DNA from: Sphingomonas vulcanisoli
GTDB lineage: Bacteria > Pseudomonadota > Alphaproteobacteria > Sphingomonadales > Sphingomonadaceae
Length of the DNA stretch: 64,000 bases
Reading direction: 5' to 3'
Assembly (NCBI RefSeq): GCF_011761305.1
Contig: NZ_JAAOZC010000007.1
Location: 79,735 to 143,734 of the forward strand
Positions 20,205-30,209 of this stretch are shown in pieces. The notes beneath the pieces are model-generated. The model was not told the origin of the DNA. It saw only the letters and a program-made list of their open reading frames with translations, and searched no databases. Each line of letters opens with the position of its first letter. Positions within the stretch are counted from its first letter, which is position 1. The position numbers and the translations under genes are program-made.

Positions 20205-20990
20205 TTAACCCCTCCCATTACCTTCCGCCTCCACGCCACGGATTTCGCGGCGGGTGAGTTTGCGCCAGTAGCCGAGATCGCCGGGTTCGCCGTTTTGATA
20301 GCCCTGGAAATTGGGCGGCGGCGGGCGATCGGTGCGCCAGCCTTCATCCCACCAGAATTCATATTCGGCGTCATCATCGCCGTCTCCGGCCCCCTCCCGA
20401 AGTTGAGGAAGTTGAGGGGTGTGGAGCGCGATCGCCGCTGCCACGAAGGCGCGCCAGTCCGCGCCCTCCTGCGTGATCAGATCGAGGAAGGCCGGGAAAT
20501 CGGCGGCAACCGCGCGCGCCGCCTGGGCCGGATCATCGGCCGAGGGCGCGGGCCGTTCGGTGGCCGCAGCGCCCGCTCCGGCGCCACGCTCGGCGGGCGG
20601 TTCGGCGAGGCGATCGAGCCGGGTGAGCACCGCCATCGCCAGCCGGTTATCGAAGCGATGCCGCGTCACCTGCTCGCCATCGGCCCGCGTATAGGTATCC
20701 ACCTGGCCATCGATCGCCCGGCTGGTGAGTGTGTCGGCGAGCGCATCGCGCGCCAGCAGGCAGGCCGCGCGCCAGCCGAGCGCGAACGCCTCACCCCCCG
20801 CCCGGCGGCGCAGCGCATAGGCCGAGGCGACCGAGAGGCCGACGATGCGGCACGCCGCCTCCACCGTATGCCCCTCGGCCAGGCTTTCGAGAAAGCTGCG
20901 GCGGCGCGCGCCCGTCCAGCCATCGGGGCGGGCGGCATCGCCCAGCTCGGCGGCATCGAGCGCGATGCGCAGTGGGGTCAGGTCGTTCAT
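20205..20990 (-). CDS. Conserved hypothetical protein with N-terminal helix-turn-helix
   Basis: A 261-residue protein. The N-terminal part (about residues 25-65) reads as a helix-turn-helix: RRRSFLESLAEGHTVEAACR then VGLSVASAYALRRR. It resembles the recruitment domain of small terminase-like or DNA-binding proteins. The middle is Ala/Pro-rich and the C-terminus is acidic then aromatic (EYEFWWDEGW). I recognise it as a family found mainly in sphingomonads with no known function. ATG 20990 overlaps the upstream gene's TGA (ATGA), so the two are coupled. Confidence 0.65.
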   Translation of the reverse strand: MNDLTPLRIALDAAELGDAARPDGWTGARRRSFLESLAEGHTVEAACRIVGLSVASAYALRRRAGGEAFALGWRAACLLARDALADTLTSRAIDGQVDTYTRADGEQVTRHRFDNRLAMAVLTRLDRLAEPPAERGAGAGAAATERPAPSADDPAQAARAVAADFPAFLDLITQEGADWRAFVAAAIALHTPQLPQLREGAGDGDDDAEYEFWWDEGWRTDRPPPPNFQGYQNGEPGDLGYWRKLTRREIRGVEAEGNGRG

Positions 20991-21274
20991 CGCCCGCCCC
21001 CTGCTCCGAAGCCGAGGATCGCGGCGAGCCCGGCAAGGCGATAGTCGCCCGCCCCCGCGGGAGGCGGGGCGGGGGTGCCGATGCGCCCGGCATCGACATG
21101 CACCTGCCATTCGCGCTGCGCCGCGATGGTGGCGCCGGCCTGAGGATCGCCCTCGCCGCGATCGAGCGCCGGGCGGGCCGCATCGGGCACCGGCGCGATC
21201 CGCGTGCGGGGCCGCGCATCGGCGCGCACGGGCGGGCGGGTGATGAAGGGGCGGGGCTTGGGAAATTGGGGCAT
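20987..21274 (-). CDS. Small hypothetical protein coupled to the HTH protein
   Basis: A 95-residue Pro/Arg/Ala-rich protein starting MPQFPKPRPFITRPPVRADA, with no recognisable domain. Its stop overlaps the ATG of the HTH-containing gene by 4 nt, the main reason for accepting it as real. ATG 21274 is the natural start; an upstream codon at 21316 would extend it by 14 residues. Function unknown. Confidence 0.5.
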   Translation of the reverse strand: MPQFPKPRPFITRPPVRADARPRTRIAPVPDAARPALDRGEGDPQAGATIAAQREWQVHVDAGRIGTPAPPPAGAGDYRLAGLAAILGFGAGGGR

Positions 21275-21428
21275 CGTCCGATCCTTGAACCGTGATTCGG
21301 ACGGACCAGTTATCACATAGCAGTGGCTGTGGGCCAGCGAAATGTTCGATATAATGTCCTACAATGTTCTTTTGTGGGAAAGGCGGGGAGGGGGTGAGCG
21401 GGCAGGGAATGCCGCGCCCGCCTCACCC

Positions 21429-21558
21429 AATCCTCCCCCGCCAGGGGGAGGTGGCAGGCGCAGCCTGACGGAGGGGGAGGACGCGGGACATAAGACAGGG
21501 CATCGCCGCCCTCCCCCTCCGAGGCTTTCGGCTCCACCTTCCCTGGCGGGGGAGGATT
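21429..21558. repeat. Intergenic hairpin repeat (family A), copy 4
   Basis: Arms AATCCTCCCCCGCCAGGGGG and the complementary CCCTGGCGGGGGAGGATT flank inner GGAGGGGGAGGA/CCTCCCCCTCC. This copy is nearly the same as copy 1 in its outer arms. Together with its flanks it fills the 340-nt gap between the small hypothetical gene (21274) and the next gene (21615), in which no coding sequence is seen. Confidence 0.86.
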
Positions 21559-21614
21559 TAGAGTGATCCCTCTTTGTTCTTTTCCGAAACAGCCGCGCGG
21601 GTTAGCCTGCCGCG

Positions 21615-22034
21615 ATGCGATTCCCCAAGGATCAGCTGGTGCGGATGGGCACCACGGTGCTGGCCGAGACGGCGGACGCCTGCCTGAGCGCCAGGCCCCA
21701 TCGCGGGCAGGGGCTGCGGCTGGCGCTGGCGATGCTCTATGGGCTGAGCGACGGCCCGCGCGAGCCCTATGTCACCTTCTGGAAAGTGTGCGGGATCTTG
21801 GATGTGAAGGGAGAGCGGGCGCGCGCGATGCGACAAGCGCGCTATCAGGCGGCGTGGGCGGCCTATGCCGAGATACTGGCGGGCCTCACCGACCAGAACT
21901 GGCCCGGCGGCCCCGAGGATGCGACCACATTGGGGCGGCGGCGGCACGCGGCGGCGCGGGGGCCGGAGCGGCCGCAGCGATCGGGCAACGATACGCGGAT
22001 GGTGGCGCCGACTAAGAGCTGTGGGTGGTTGTGA
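21615..22034 (+). CDS. Hypothetical protein
   Basis: A 139-residue protein starting MRFPKDQLVRMGTTVLAETA. Residues 1-95 look like a folded helical domain (LRLALAMLYGLSDGPREPYV, then FWKVCGILDVKGER); the C-terminal 40 residues are Arg/Gly-rich and less protein-like. No family is recognised. Its GC-rich codon use matches the core genome, unlike the AT-rich gene that begins 81 nt downstream, so it marks the left edge of the acquired patch. Confidence 0.55.
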   Translation: MRFPKDQLVRMGTTVLAETADACLSARPHRGQGLRLALAMLYGLSDGPREPYVTFWKVCGILDVKGERARAMRQARYQAAWAAYAEILAGLTDQNWPGGPEDATTLGRRRHAAARGPERPQRSGNDTRMVAPTKSCGWL

Positions 22035-22114
22035 GGTCGGGCAGCGAGCAATCGTATTGCTATGTCGTTGCATTCCCGGCCCACAACGCTAGCTTCTGTC
22101 ATAAGAGGTGTAGA

Positions 22115-23191
22115 ATGGCTGATACGGAAACTGACGAACTTGAGGTGGACGATGTTTCTGAGGATGCAGAAACTCATATTGAATACGACATAGCAACGTA
22201 TCCCTCGGATCTGACGCTTAGCGTCATTCACGAAATGTGGAAAAACGACGAGATAATCGTCCCTTCGTTTCAGAGAAACTTCGTTTGGAATATAAAGCAG
22301 TCGTCTAATCTTATTGAGTCATTTCTTGTCGGACTTCCTGTTCCTCAAGTTTTCTTCTATATTAGTGAGAAAAATAAGAACTTAGTAATTGACGGGCAGC
22401 AAAGAATAAAAAGTGTGATATTCTTTTTGGAAGGATATTTTGGAGAGGAAAATCTTCAAGGCCGTCGACAAGTATTTAGATTATTTGGACTTGATGAGAA
22501 GAGTCCATATTATAACAAACGATTTGTTGATCTTACTGAGTCTGATCAAAGAAAGCTAAAAAGCGCGGTTTTGCGCGCAGTCAACATTAGGCAGCTTGCT
22601 CCAAATGATCAAAGCACGAGCATGTATCATATCTTTGAACGACTTAATACAGGTGGGACGCCTCTCAAACCCCAAGAGATTCGGAACTGCGTTTTCCACG
22701 GGTCGTTGGTCGAGACTTTACATACGCTAAATGATAACACCGATTGGCGTAAGATCATCGATAAACGGATGTTGGACAAATACCAGAAAGACGTTGAGCT
22801 TATACTTCGTATATTTGCCATGGCAGAGCGTGGACAAAAATATGAAAAGCCTATGAAAGAGTTTTTGAGCAAGCAAATGGAGCTGCACCGGTCGGCGGGC
22901 GACCCTGTTACCAAAGAGTTTGTGAAGAACTTTGTTGGTGTCTGCACTATTATAACTAAGAAGCTTCCATCTCGCCCATTCCACATTCGCGGCCCATTGA
23001 ACCTTGCAGCCCTAGATTCGGTTTTCGCTACTTTGATAAAATATCATGCAAAAATTCCCCATGATATTGGAGACCGGCTTGGCGCTTTGGTCAAAAATAA
23101 AAAATACCAGGAGGCGATATTTTTCAACACGAGCGATGCATCGACCGTAGAGGTTAGGCTCAACTTAGCTAAACAAATACTAATTGATTGA
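22115..23191 (+). CDS. DUF262 (GmrS/ParB-like) protein without HNH domain
   Basis: A 358-residue protein starting at ATG 22115 behind AAGAGGTGTAGA. It carries DUF262 hallmarks: VPSFQRNFVWNIKQ (residues 50-63), the nucleotide-binding VIDGQQRIKS (91-100) and IFERLNTGGTPLKPQEIRN. DUF262 occurs in GmrSD-type IV restriction enzymes, where it is usually joined to a DUF1524 HNH nuclease. None is present here; instead a HEPN-like gene follows 7 nt downstream. The gene is markedly AT-rich compared with its surroundings, indicating horizontal acquisition. A defence or DNA/RNA-surveillance role is inferred, not shown. Confidence 0.82.
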   Translation: MADTETDELEVDDVSEDAETHIEYDIATYPSDLTLSVIHEMWKNDEIIVPSFQRNFVWNIKQSSNLIESFLVGLPVPQVFFYISEKNKNLVIDGQQRIKSVIFFLEGYFGEENLQGRRQVFRLFGLDEKSPYYNKRFVDLTESDQRKLKSAVLRAVNIRQLAPNDQSTSMYHIFERLNTGGTPLKPQEIRNCVFHGSLVETLHTLNDNTDWRKIIDKRMLDKYQKDVELILRIFAMAERGQKYEKPMKEFLSKQMELHRSAGDPVTKEFVKNFVGVCTIITKKLPSRPFHIRGPLNLAALDSVFATLIKYHAKIPHDIGDRLGALVKNKKYQEAIFFNTSDASTVEVRLNLAKQILID

Positions 23192-23198
23192 TTGCTGA

Positions 23199-23705
23199 TT
23201 GGCATACGATGGGCAATTTTCGATCGCGGATGACTTCATCAATCATTTGGATGGAGTAATGATAGGAATCGCAGATCCATTTCTCCAGAGCAGATATTTG
23301 GGATTTGTGGTCCTATCCGCCGTTACTGTTTTTGAGCTAGCTATTAAAGACGTATTTATTGAATTTGCGGAAAAGAAACACGTAGTTCTAGGAAATGTGA
23401 TACGATCAAAATTTGAGCAAATAAACGGGCGTATTAGGATTAGTAGTCTACAGAACGAGTTCATCAAACCGTTTGGCGCGAAGTATCTTGAGAGGTTTAA
23501 CAAAAATCTGGAAAATGCCGAAGTCGAAAGTCTTAGATCTCGCAATGGTAGTATAAAGTCATCTTACGGTAATATAATACAATGGCGACACGACTTTGTT
23601 CACCAAGCAAGGGCGCCGCAAACAACTAACTACGTGGAAGTAAAGGCGGCATATCATCGAGCTAAAGGCGTTATTCATTGTCTGGATAAAACGATGAAAC
23701 GCTGA
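23199..23705 (+). CDS. HEPN-like protein paired with DUF262
   Basis: A 168-residue AT-rich gene starting at TTG 23199, 7 nt after the DUF262 stop, so the pair is almost certainly one operon. An all-helical protein is predicted, with an N-terminal VFELAIKDVFIEFAEKK helix and QWRHDFVHQ at residues 128-136, an R-x4-H motif typical of HEPN ribonucleases. The placement resembles MAE_28990/RiboL-PSP type HEPN families, but this was judged by eye. If active it would be an RNase, probably controlled by the DUF262 partner. Met21 is an alternative start. Confidence 0.68.
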   Translation: MAYDGQFSIADDFINHLDGVMIGIADPFLQSRYLGFVVLSAVTVFELAIKDVFIEFAEKKHVVLGNVIRSKFEQINGRIRISSLQNEFIKPFGAKYLERFNKNLENAEVESLRSRNGSIKSSYGNIIQWRHDFVHQARAPQTTNYVEVKAAYHRAKGVIHCLDKTMKR

Positions 23706-23707
23706 AA

Positions 23708-23818
23708 CTCACTCCGCCGCCACAGCCTCGCGCTTCGCTTCTAGCAGCGGCTTGAGATACCGCCCCGTATGGCTCCTTCACCACCCTCGGGCACGCCCGC
23801 GACGATCTCGCCGCCTCC
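23708..23818 (-). pseudogene. Degraded duplicate of the uvrA 3' end
   Basis: This 111-nt stretch aligns with the end of uvrA (24758-24880) over its whole length, including GCAGCGGCTTGAGATACCGC identical in both, with a 9-nt deletion and other short deletions or substitutions. It has the same orientation as uvrA. It directly follows the HEPN gene stop and runs into a single family-B repeat arm at 23816. It is a remnant of an old uvrA terminus or of an integration event. Confidence 0.85.
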
Positions 23819-23842
23819 TTCGACAGGCTCAGGACAGGCGTG
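23816..23842. repeat. Single family-B repeat arm
   Basis: TCCTTCGACAGGCTCAGGAC is a lone copy of the hairpin-repeat arm seen as pairs elsewhere in the window. It joins the uvrA-tail remnant to the small ORF at 23852. Confidence 0.7.
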
Positions 23843-23851
23843 TCGCCGCCG

Positions 23852-24034
23852 TCACCAATGGCCGCCTGCCTCTTCAATCGCCCTGAGCAACGCGCGTTTG
23901 CTGGCGGTGCGCGCCTTGCCGGCATTGCGTGGCGTTTCGACAGGGGCGAGCGTCGCGCGGCGGCGCGCGAGGCTGGCGCCCAGTTCGGCCATGTCGATCA
24001 CGGCCTCCTCGCTTTCAGCGGATGTCTTGGACAC
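23852..24034 (-). CDS. Small hypothetical protein next to toxin-antitoxin module
   Basis: A 60-residue frame from GTG 24034 (GGAG about 9 nt upstream) starts VSKTSAESEEAVIDMAELGA and ends EEAGGHW. It is strongly helical and basic. Overlapping it upstream in another frame, about 24018-24110, is a short reading with AILHARADLAYLERRMREES that lacks a good start, possibly an antitoxin fragment. The pair resembles small cargo near TA modules, but no family is recognised. It may be decaying. Confidence 0.4.
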   Translation of the reverse strand: MSKTSAESEEAVIDMAELGASLARRRATLAPVETPRNAGKARTASKRALLRAIEEAGGHW

Positions 24035-24110
24035 CGTAATCTCCGTCGCTTTCCTCGCGCATGCGCCGCTCCAGATACGCCAGATCGGCGCGGGCGTGAA
24101 GGATGGCACG

Positions 24111-24434
24111 TTACCGCACCTCAATCAGCGCATCGCCCGCTGCCAAAAGCGCCAGCACCCTCGGCCAGCGGGCATCGAGCCAAACTCTCAGCGCGCGATT
24201 GGTGATGTTGCCGCAGCGGACCCAGACGAGCTGATAGGCGATCGGCGGGAAGCGCAGGCGAAAGTCATCGTCCTTGGTGACCAGCACTCAGCCGCCTTTC
24301 GCGGCATAGTCGGCGATCACCCCGTCCGGGGTCTGGCCGCCAAGTGCTGCACTGACATGCTCCGCCCCGTACCCCTTATCCGCGAACCAATCGCACAGCG
24401 CCGGCGGCAGCTGCGCGTCGATCAGGAAGCGCAT
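24111..24434 (-). pseudogene. DUF5615 PIN-like toxin with premature stop
   Basis: The ATG at 24434 opens a DUF5615-type PIN-like protein: MRFLIDAQLPPALCDWFADK, then VSAALGGQTPDGVIADYAA. An in-frame TGA at 24290-24288 (codon 49) interrupts it. The frame then continues without shift as VLVTKDDDFRLRFPP to a TAA at 24111, 107 codons in all. The acidic PIN residues (D6 and the TKDDDF block) lie on both sides of the nonsense codon, so the toxin is probably inactive. It overlaps the DUF433 antitoxin stop by one base (TGATG). Confidence 0.8.
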
Positions 24435-24652
24435 CAGGCCGCTTGCACGACCGTATGGTCAACGGCCCGCGCGCCATAGGCGAGGCAGGCCAGAACGTCC
24501 GCTTGCGTCAGATAGGGAAAGTCGGCCAGCAATTCGTCAACCGTGGCGGAGGCCGCCAGCGCGTCGAGCACATCGACGACGCGCATCCGCGTGCCCGCCA
24601 CGATCGGGCGGCCGCCGCAGACTTCGGGATCGATGGTGATGCGGTCGCTCAT
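24434..24652 (-). CDS. DUF433 family antitoxin
   Basis: A 72-residue protein from ATG 24652 reading MSDRITIDPEVCGGRPIVAG, then TRMRVVDVLDALAA; DFPYLTQADVLACLAYGAR is the DUF433 winged-helix signature. DUF433 proteins are usually the antitoxin partner of a DUF5615 PIN-like toxin, and here the toxin frame begins at the antitoxin's stop codon. An upstream start at 24703 is possible but lacks homology. Confidence 0.85.
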   Translation of the reverse strand: MSDRITIDPEVCGGRPIVAGTRMRVVDVLDALAASATVDELLADFPYLTQADVLACLAYGARAVDHTVVQAA

Positions 24653-24709
24653 GGGGGGAAAGTGCGCTTGGTGGGGGTTTTCGTCAATCGTCGGCCCAGC
24701 CATCTACGA

Positions 24710-24753
24710 CTCCCCCTCTCCCCGGCCCTCTCCCCGCTAGCGGGGAGAGGGAG
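24710..24753. terminator. G+C-rich hairpin downstream of uvrA
   Basis: CTCTCCCCGCTAGCGGGGAG is a near-perfect stem-loop (about 24730-24749) four bases past the uvrA stop on the minus strand, within a CCTCTCCCC-rich block related to the family-A repeats. It has no long T-run, so termination would rely on the stem alone. Confidence 0.5.
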
Positions 24754-24757
24754 ACTT

Positions 24758-27757
<3,000 letters not shown>

Positions 27758-27877
27758 GGGGCGATTTTGTTCCAGATCTGTTCGGGTGGCAAGCGTGTGT
27801 TGCGCTTGGTGTAAGGTAGATGGGAACGCGGGCGCGGATTTGAAGATGCTGGCGGCAATCGACGCGTCTGGACGCGC

Positions 27878-27895
27878 GTAAGGATTTTTCCTTAC
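27878..27895. promoter_or_regulatory. Perfect 7-bp palindrome upstream of a 54-aa ORF
   Basis: GTAAGGA TTTT TCCTTAC is a perfect inverted repeat with a 4-nt spacer, ending 9 nt before the ATG at 27905. It could be an operator or an mRNA hairpin covering the ribosome binding region. No consensus regulator site is recognised. Confidence 0.5.
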
Positions 27896-27904
27896 CTTTT
27901 GTTT

Positions 27905-28069
27905 ATGAATAACGAGATTTCTTCCGAAGTCGACGGCGGTGGCTCTGTCCTGTGTTATCCCGCCGCCACGGACCCCTTTGACGCTCCGTTCGCTATGTTC
28001 AGTGAATGGGCTGGCGAAGCCGATCGCGCTTATGACGCCCTGGATCTAACGGGCACCCTCCTGGAGTAG
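27905..28069 (+). CDS. Small ORF, possible antitoxin-like protein
   Basis: A 54-residue frame, [20 protein letters not shown]..., with a C-terminal part containing [15 protein letters not shown]. That tail resembles the acidic C-terminus of AbrB/MazE-like antitoxins ('EWSSEADxxAYADL'), but no DNA-binding domain precedes it. It ends 4 nt before the convergent MT-A70 methylase stop. It could be a controller, a toxin-binding fragment or a stray frame; the palindrome just upstream favours a real gene. Confidence 0.4.
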   Translation: MNNEISSEVDGGGSVLCYPAATDPFDAPFAMFSEWAGEADRAYDALDLTGTLLE

Positions 28070-28073
28070 CGAA

Positions 28074-28727
28074 CTACTCCGCGGCCTCTACCCAATTCGC
28101 GTCTACGGTGCGGCGCGAGTTATGCGCGTACGTATCCCAGCCAATCTCATAATCGTCAGCCTGATTGCCCCACGCTGTCCAACCTTTACGAGCGCCACGT
28201 GCGAACATCTCTAATCGCGGGCCGGGGCTACAGGCTTCGACGATGTCGTAAAACTCGTCAGGCTTACGGCTATGCTCCCGCTTCCGGGTGCCGAGCAGGT
28301 TCACCTGACTCCGTCCCGGCTGCAACGTGCGGGCATTCTTGCCGCGCACACCGAACAGCACTAGCTCTGTGACGTTGCGGAAATAGAAGCCGACACCCCG
28401 CCCGTCCGATCCGCCATCCTTCCGAATCTTGTGCCAGACTATGTTCGACTTATATTCGAAGCCCCACGCCTTCATCACCGCCAAGCCATCTGGCAACAGC
28501 GCATTCGGCACCCAAAGATAAAGATGCGCCGGATCAGCCGCGACACCCTCCACCGGCAGCGCGCAAATCTCGTCCAAATCCATTGTACCGTAGCGAGACA
28601 GACGGTGATGCTCGGGTGCCATCTTCCCGGTACGGTTTTGAAATCGCCAAGGCGGGTCGGCGAGAATAGTCTTAAACTTCTTTCCTCGGGTCGCCTTCTC
28701 GAAATCGAGTTTGGCGTCGATTGTCAT
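28074..28727 (-). CDS. MT-A70 family DNA adenine methyltransferase
   Basis: A 217-residue N6-adenine methyltransferase of the MT-A70 group. The catalytic motif is DPPWRF (residues 24-29), preceded by FKTILA; other conserved parts are LYLWVPNALLPDGL, FEYKSNIVWHKI and KPDEFYDIVE. ATG 28727 overlaps the endonuclease gene's stop (ATGA), giving tight coupling. With the BglII-like endonuclease upstream it most likely forms a type II restriction-modification system in which it protects the host sites. Confidence 0.87.
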   Translation of the reverse strand: MTIDAKLDFEKATRGKKFKTILADPPWRFQNRTGKMAPEHHRLSRYGTMDLDEICALPVEGVAADPAHLYLWVPNALLPDGLAVMKAWGFEYKSNIVWHKIRKDGGSDGRGVGFYFRNVTELVLFGVRGKNARTLQPGRSQVNLLGTRKREHSRKPDEFYDIVEACSPGPRLEMFARGARKGWTAWGNQADDYEIGWDTYAHNSRRTVDANWVEAAE

Positions 28728-29488
28728 GCCGGCTGCTCCCAATCTTCGACGCATTCGGGCCGAATACCGATGGCGAGAACGGGACAGCTCCCATTACGTC
28801 CAGCATTCAAGCGATAAATCAACTTGCCCATCCACGTGGTGGACGCGCCATACTTTGCGGCGACTTTCTTCCCCAACGATGCAAAAACAGGGTTGAGGCT
28901 TGCGCTGCGCGTCAGCAAAACGCCCACGTCGATAACGCCACATTGGCTGAAAGCGCTGAAAGCATATAGGTCTCTGTCGAACGTCTGATCCTTAGAGTTC
29001 CACTCCAAGTCGAAAGCCACTGCGCCTTTGATGTAATCAACCTTATGACCATCCAAAAAGCGGGCCTTGGTTCGCTGCTCTTCTCGCTTAACGTTCTTCG
29101 GCTTGCCGTTTCTTTTAAGTTGCTGCTCTTTCCAGAGCAGCGAAATCAGCAGGTCAGCGCGAATGGTGGTTTCATTCCAACCCCGAGGACGCAACTCCGC
29201 TGAGATGAGTTTTGGAATTTCCGATTCATTTCCACCAGCCTTGAGGATGGTAGCGGTGCTGATTTTGAAGGCACGAAGCGCGTTCATCAACTCTTCGAAC
29301 TGCTCTGGATACGCCTGTCTTAAGATCAACGCAGCATTGCGATAGCTATATACCTCGTAGCGAGCGAGTATGTCTTCCGGAATATAGGCCGCAACAACCG
29401 AAGGCGGATCGCCGCTTTGATCGGGCTTGCTTGCTACGTCATCGCCGACGTCTCCACCCGCTGGGAATACTGCCTCTTCTTCAGCCAT
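28724..29488 (-). CDS. BglII/BstYI-like type II restriction endonuclease
   Basis: A 254-residue protein whose C-terminal half contains HKVDYIKGAVAFDLEWNSKD followed by QTFDRDLYAFSAF and VIDVGVLLTRS, the pattern of the BglII/BstYI endonuclease family (a PD-(D/E)XK variant). The N-terminal half contains YEVYSYRNAALILRQAYPEQ and a helical region. ATG 29488 is preferred over TTG 29494. It is upstream of and overlaps the MT-A70 methylase. Known relatives cut GATC-containing hexamers such as AGATCT or RGATCY; whether this one does is inference. Confidence 0.82.
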   Translation of the reverse strand: MAEEEAVFPAGGDVGDDVASKPDQSGDPPSVVAAYIPEDILARYEVYSYRNAALILRQAYPEQFEELMNALRAFKISTATILKAGGNESEIPKLISAELRPRGWNETTIRADLLISLLWKEQQLKRNGKPKNVKREEQRTKARFLDGHKVDYIKGAVAFDLEWNSKDQTFDRDLYAFSAFSQCGVIDVGVLLTRSASLNPVFASLGKKVAAKYGASTTWMGKLIYRLNAGRNGSCPVLAIGIRPECVEDWEQPA

Positions 29489-29524
29489 ACGCAACTCATG
29501 CCACAGAACAAAACCGGGTCAAGG

Positions 29525-30142
29525 TTAGTCGTACGAACGGGCGAAGATAATCTGGGCGTTAGGGCTTATCCCCGCTTGCCACACCCGCACCGCCTCTACC
29601 GGATGCACCAGCATCAGCACATTCAGCGTAAGATTATCCCGGATCGCCCATAGCGCGGCCAGCTCCAGCACCACGCCCAGCACCACGCTCGCCCGCCAAG
29701 GCAGCGCGCGGGCGATCAGGAAGCCGCAGACCATAAAGCCGATGTCGCCGAGCGAGTTTAGGATGCTGTCACCGGAGTAGCCGATGGCGATGGTCGTAGC
29801 GCGGTAGCGCGCGATGACGGCGGGGGAGTTTTCGATTAGTTCCCAGGCGGCTTCCATGCCCACTGCTAGCATCAGGCGAACACCAGCCGGCCAGCGCAGG
29901 AGCAGCCAGCACAGCGCGGCATAGAACAAAAGGCCATGGATGATGTGGCTCGCGCTGTACCAGTCGGCGAGCATCTGGCTCGTCTCGGGGCCATCGGCGG
30001 TGCCTGCCCAAAGCCTCACCACGCCACAGCGGCAGATCGGCGGGCGTCCCTCGGCCCATTCGATCAGGCCGGTCGCGGCGATCAGCAGTGCGACGGCGGC
30101 GGCGTGGCGTCGGCTTATGAGCGATGATGCAGGGTGGGGCAT
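29525..30142 (-). CDS. DUF2585 family membrane protein
   Basis: A 205-residue protein with five to six hydrophobic helices. DUF2585 features are visible: WAEGRPPICRCGVVRLWAG and DWYSASHIIHGLLFYAAL, then EAAWELIENSPAVIARYR and GDSILNSLGDIGFMVCGFLI. The conserved Cys/His/Glu residues suggest a membrane enzyme or metal site, but no function is established. Confidence 0.88.
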   Translation of the reverse strand: MPHPASSLISRRHAAAVALLIAATGLIEWAEGRPPICRCGVVRLWAGTADGPETSQMLADWYSASHIIHGLLFYAALCWLLLRWPAGVRLMLAVGMEAAWELIENSPAVIARYRATTIAIGYSGDSILNSLGDIGFMVCGFLIARALPWRASVVLGVVLELAALWAIRDNLTLNVLMLVHPVEAVRVWQAGISPNAQIIFARSYD

Positions 30143-30209
30143 ACCGTGATCCTGCCCCGTCAGGCGCTTGCGGGAAAGACCGGATCAGTCATACCTAACT
30201 GCCTCTCCC

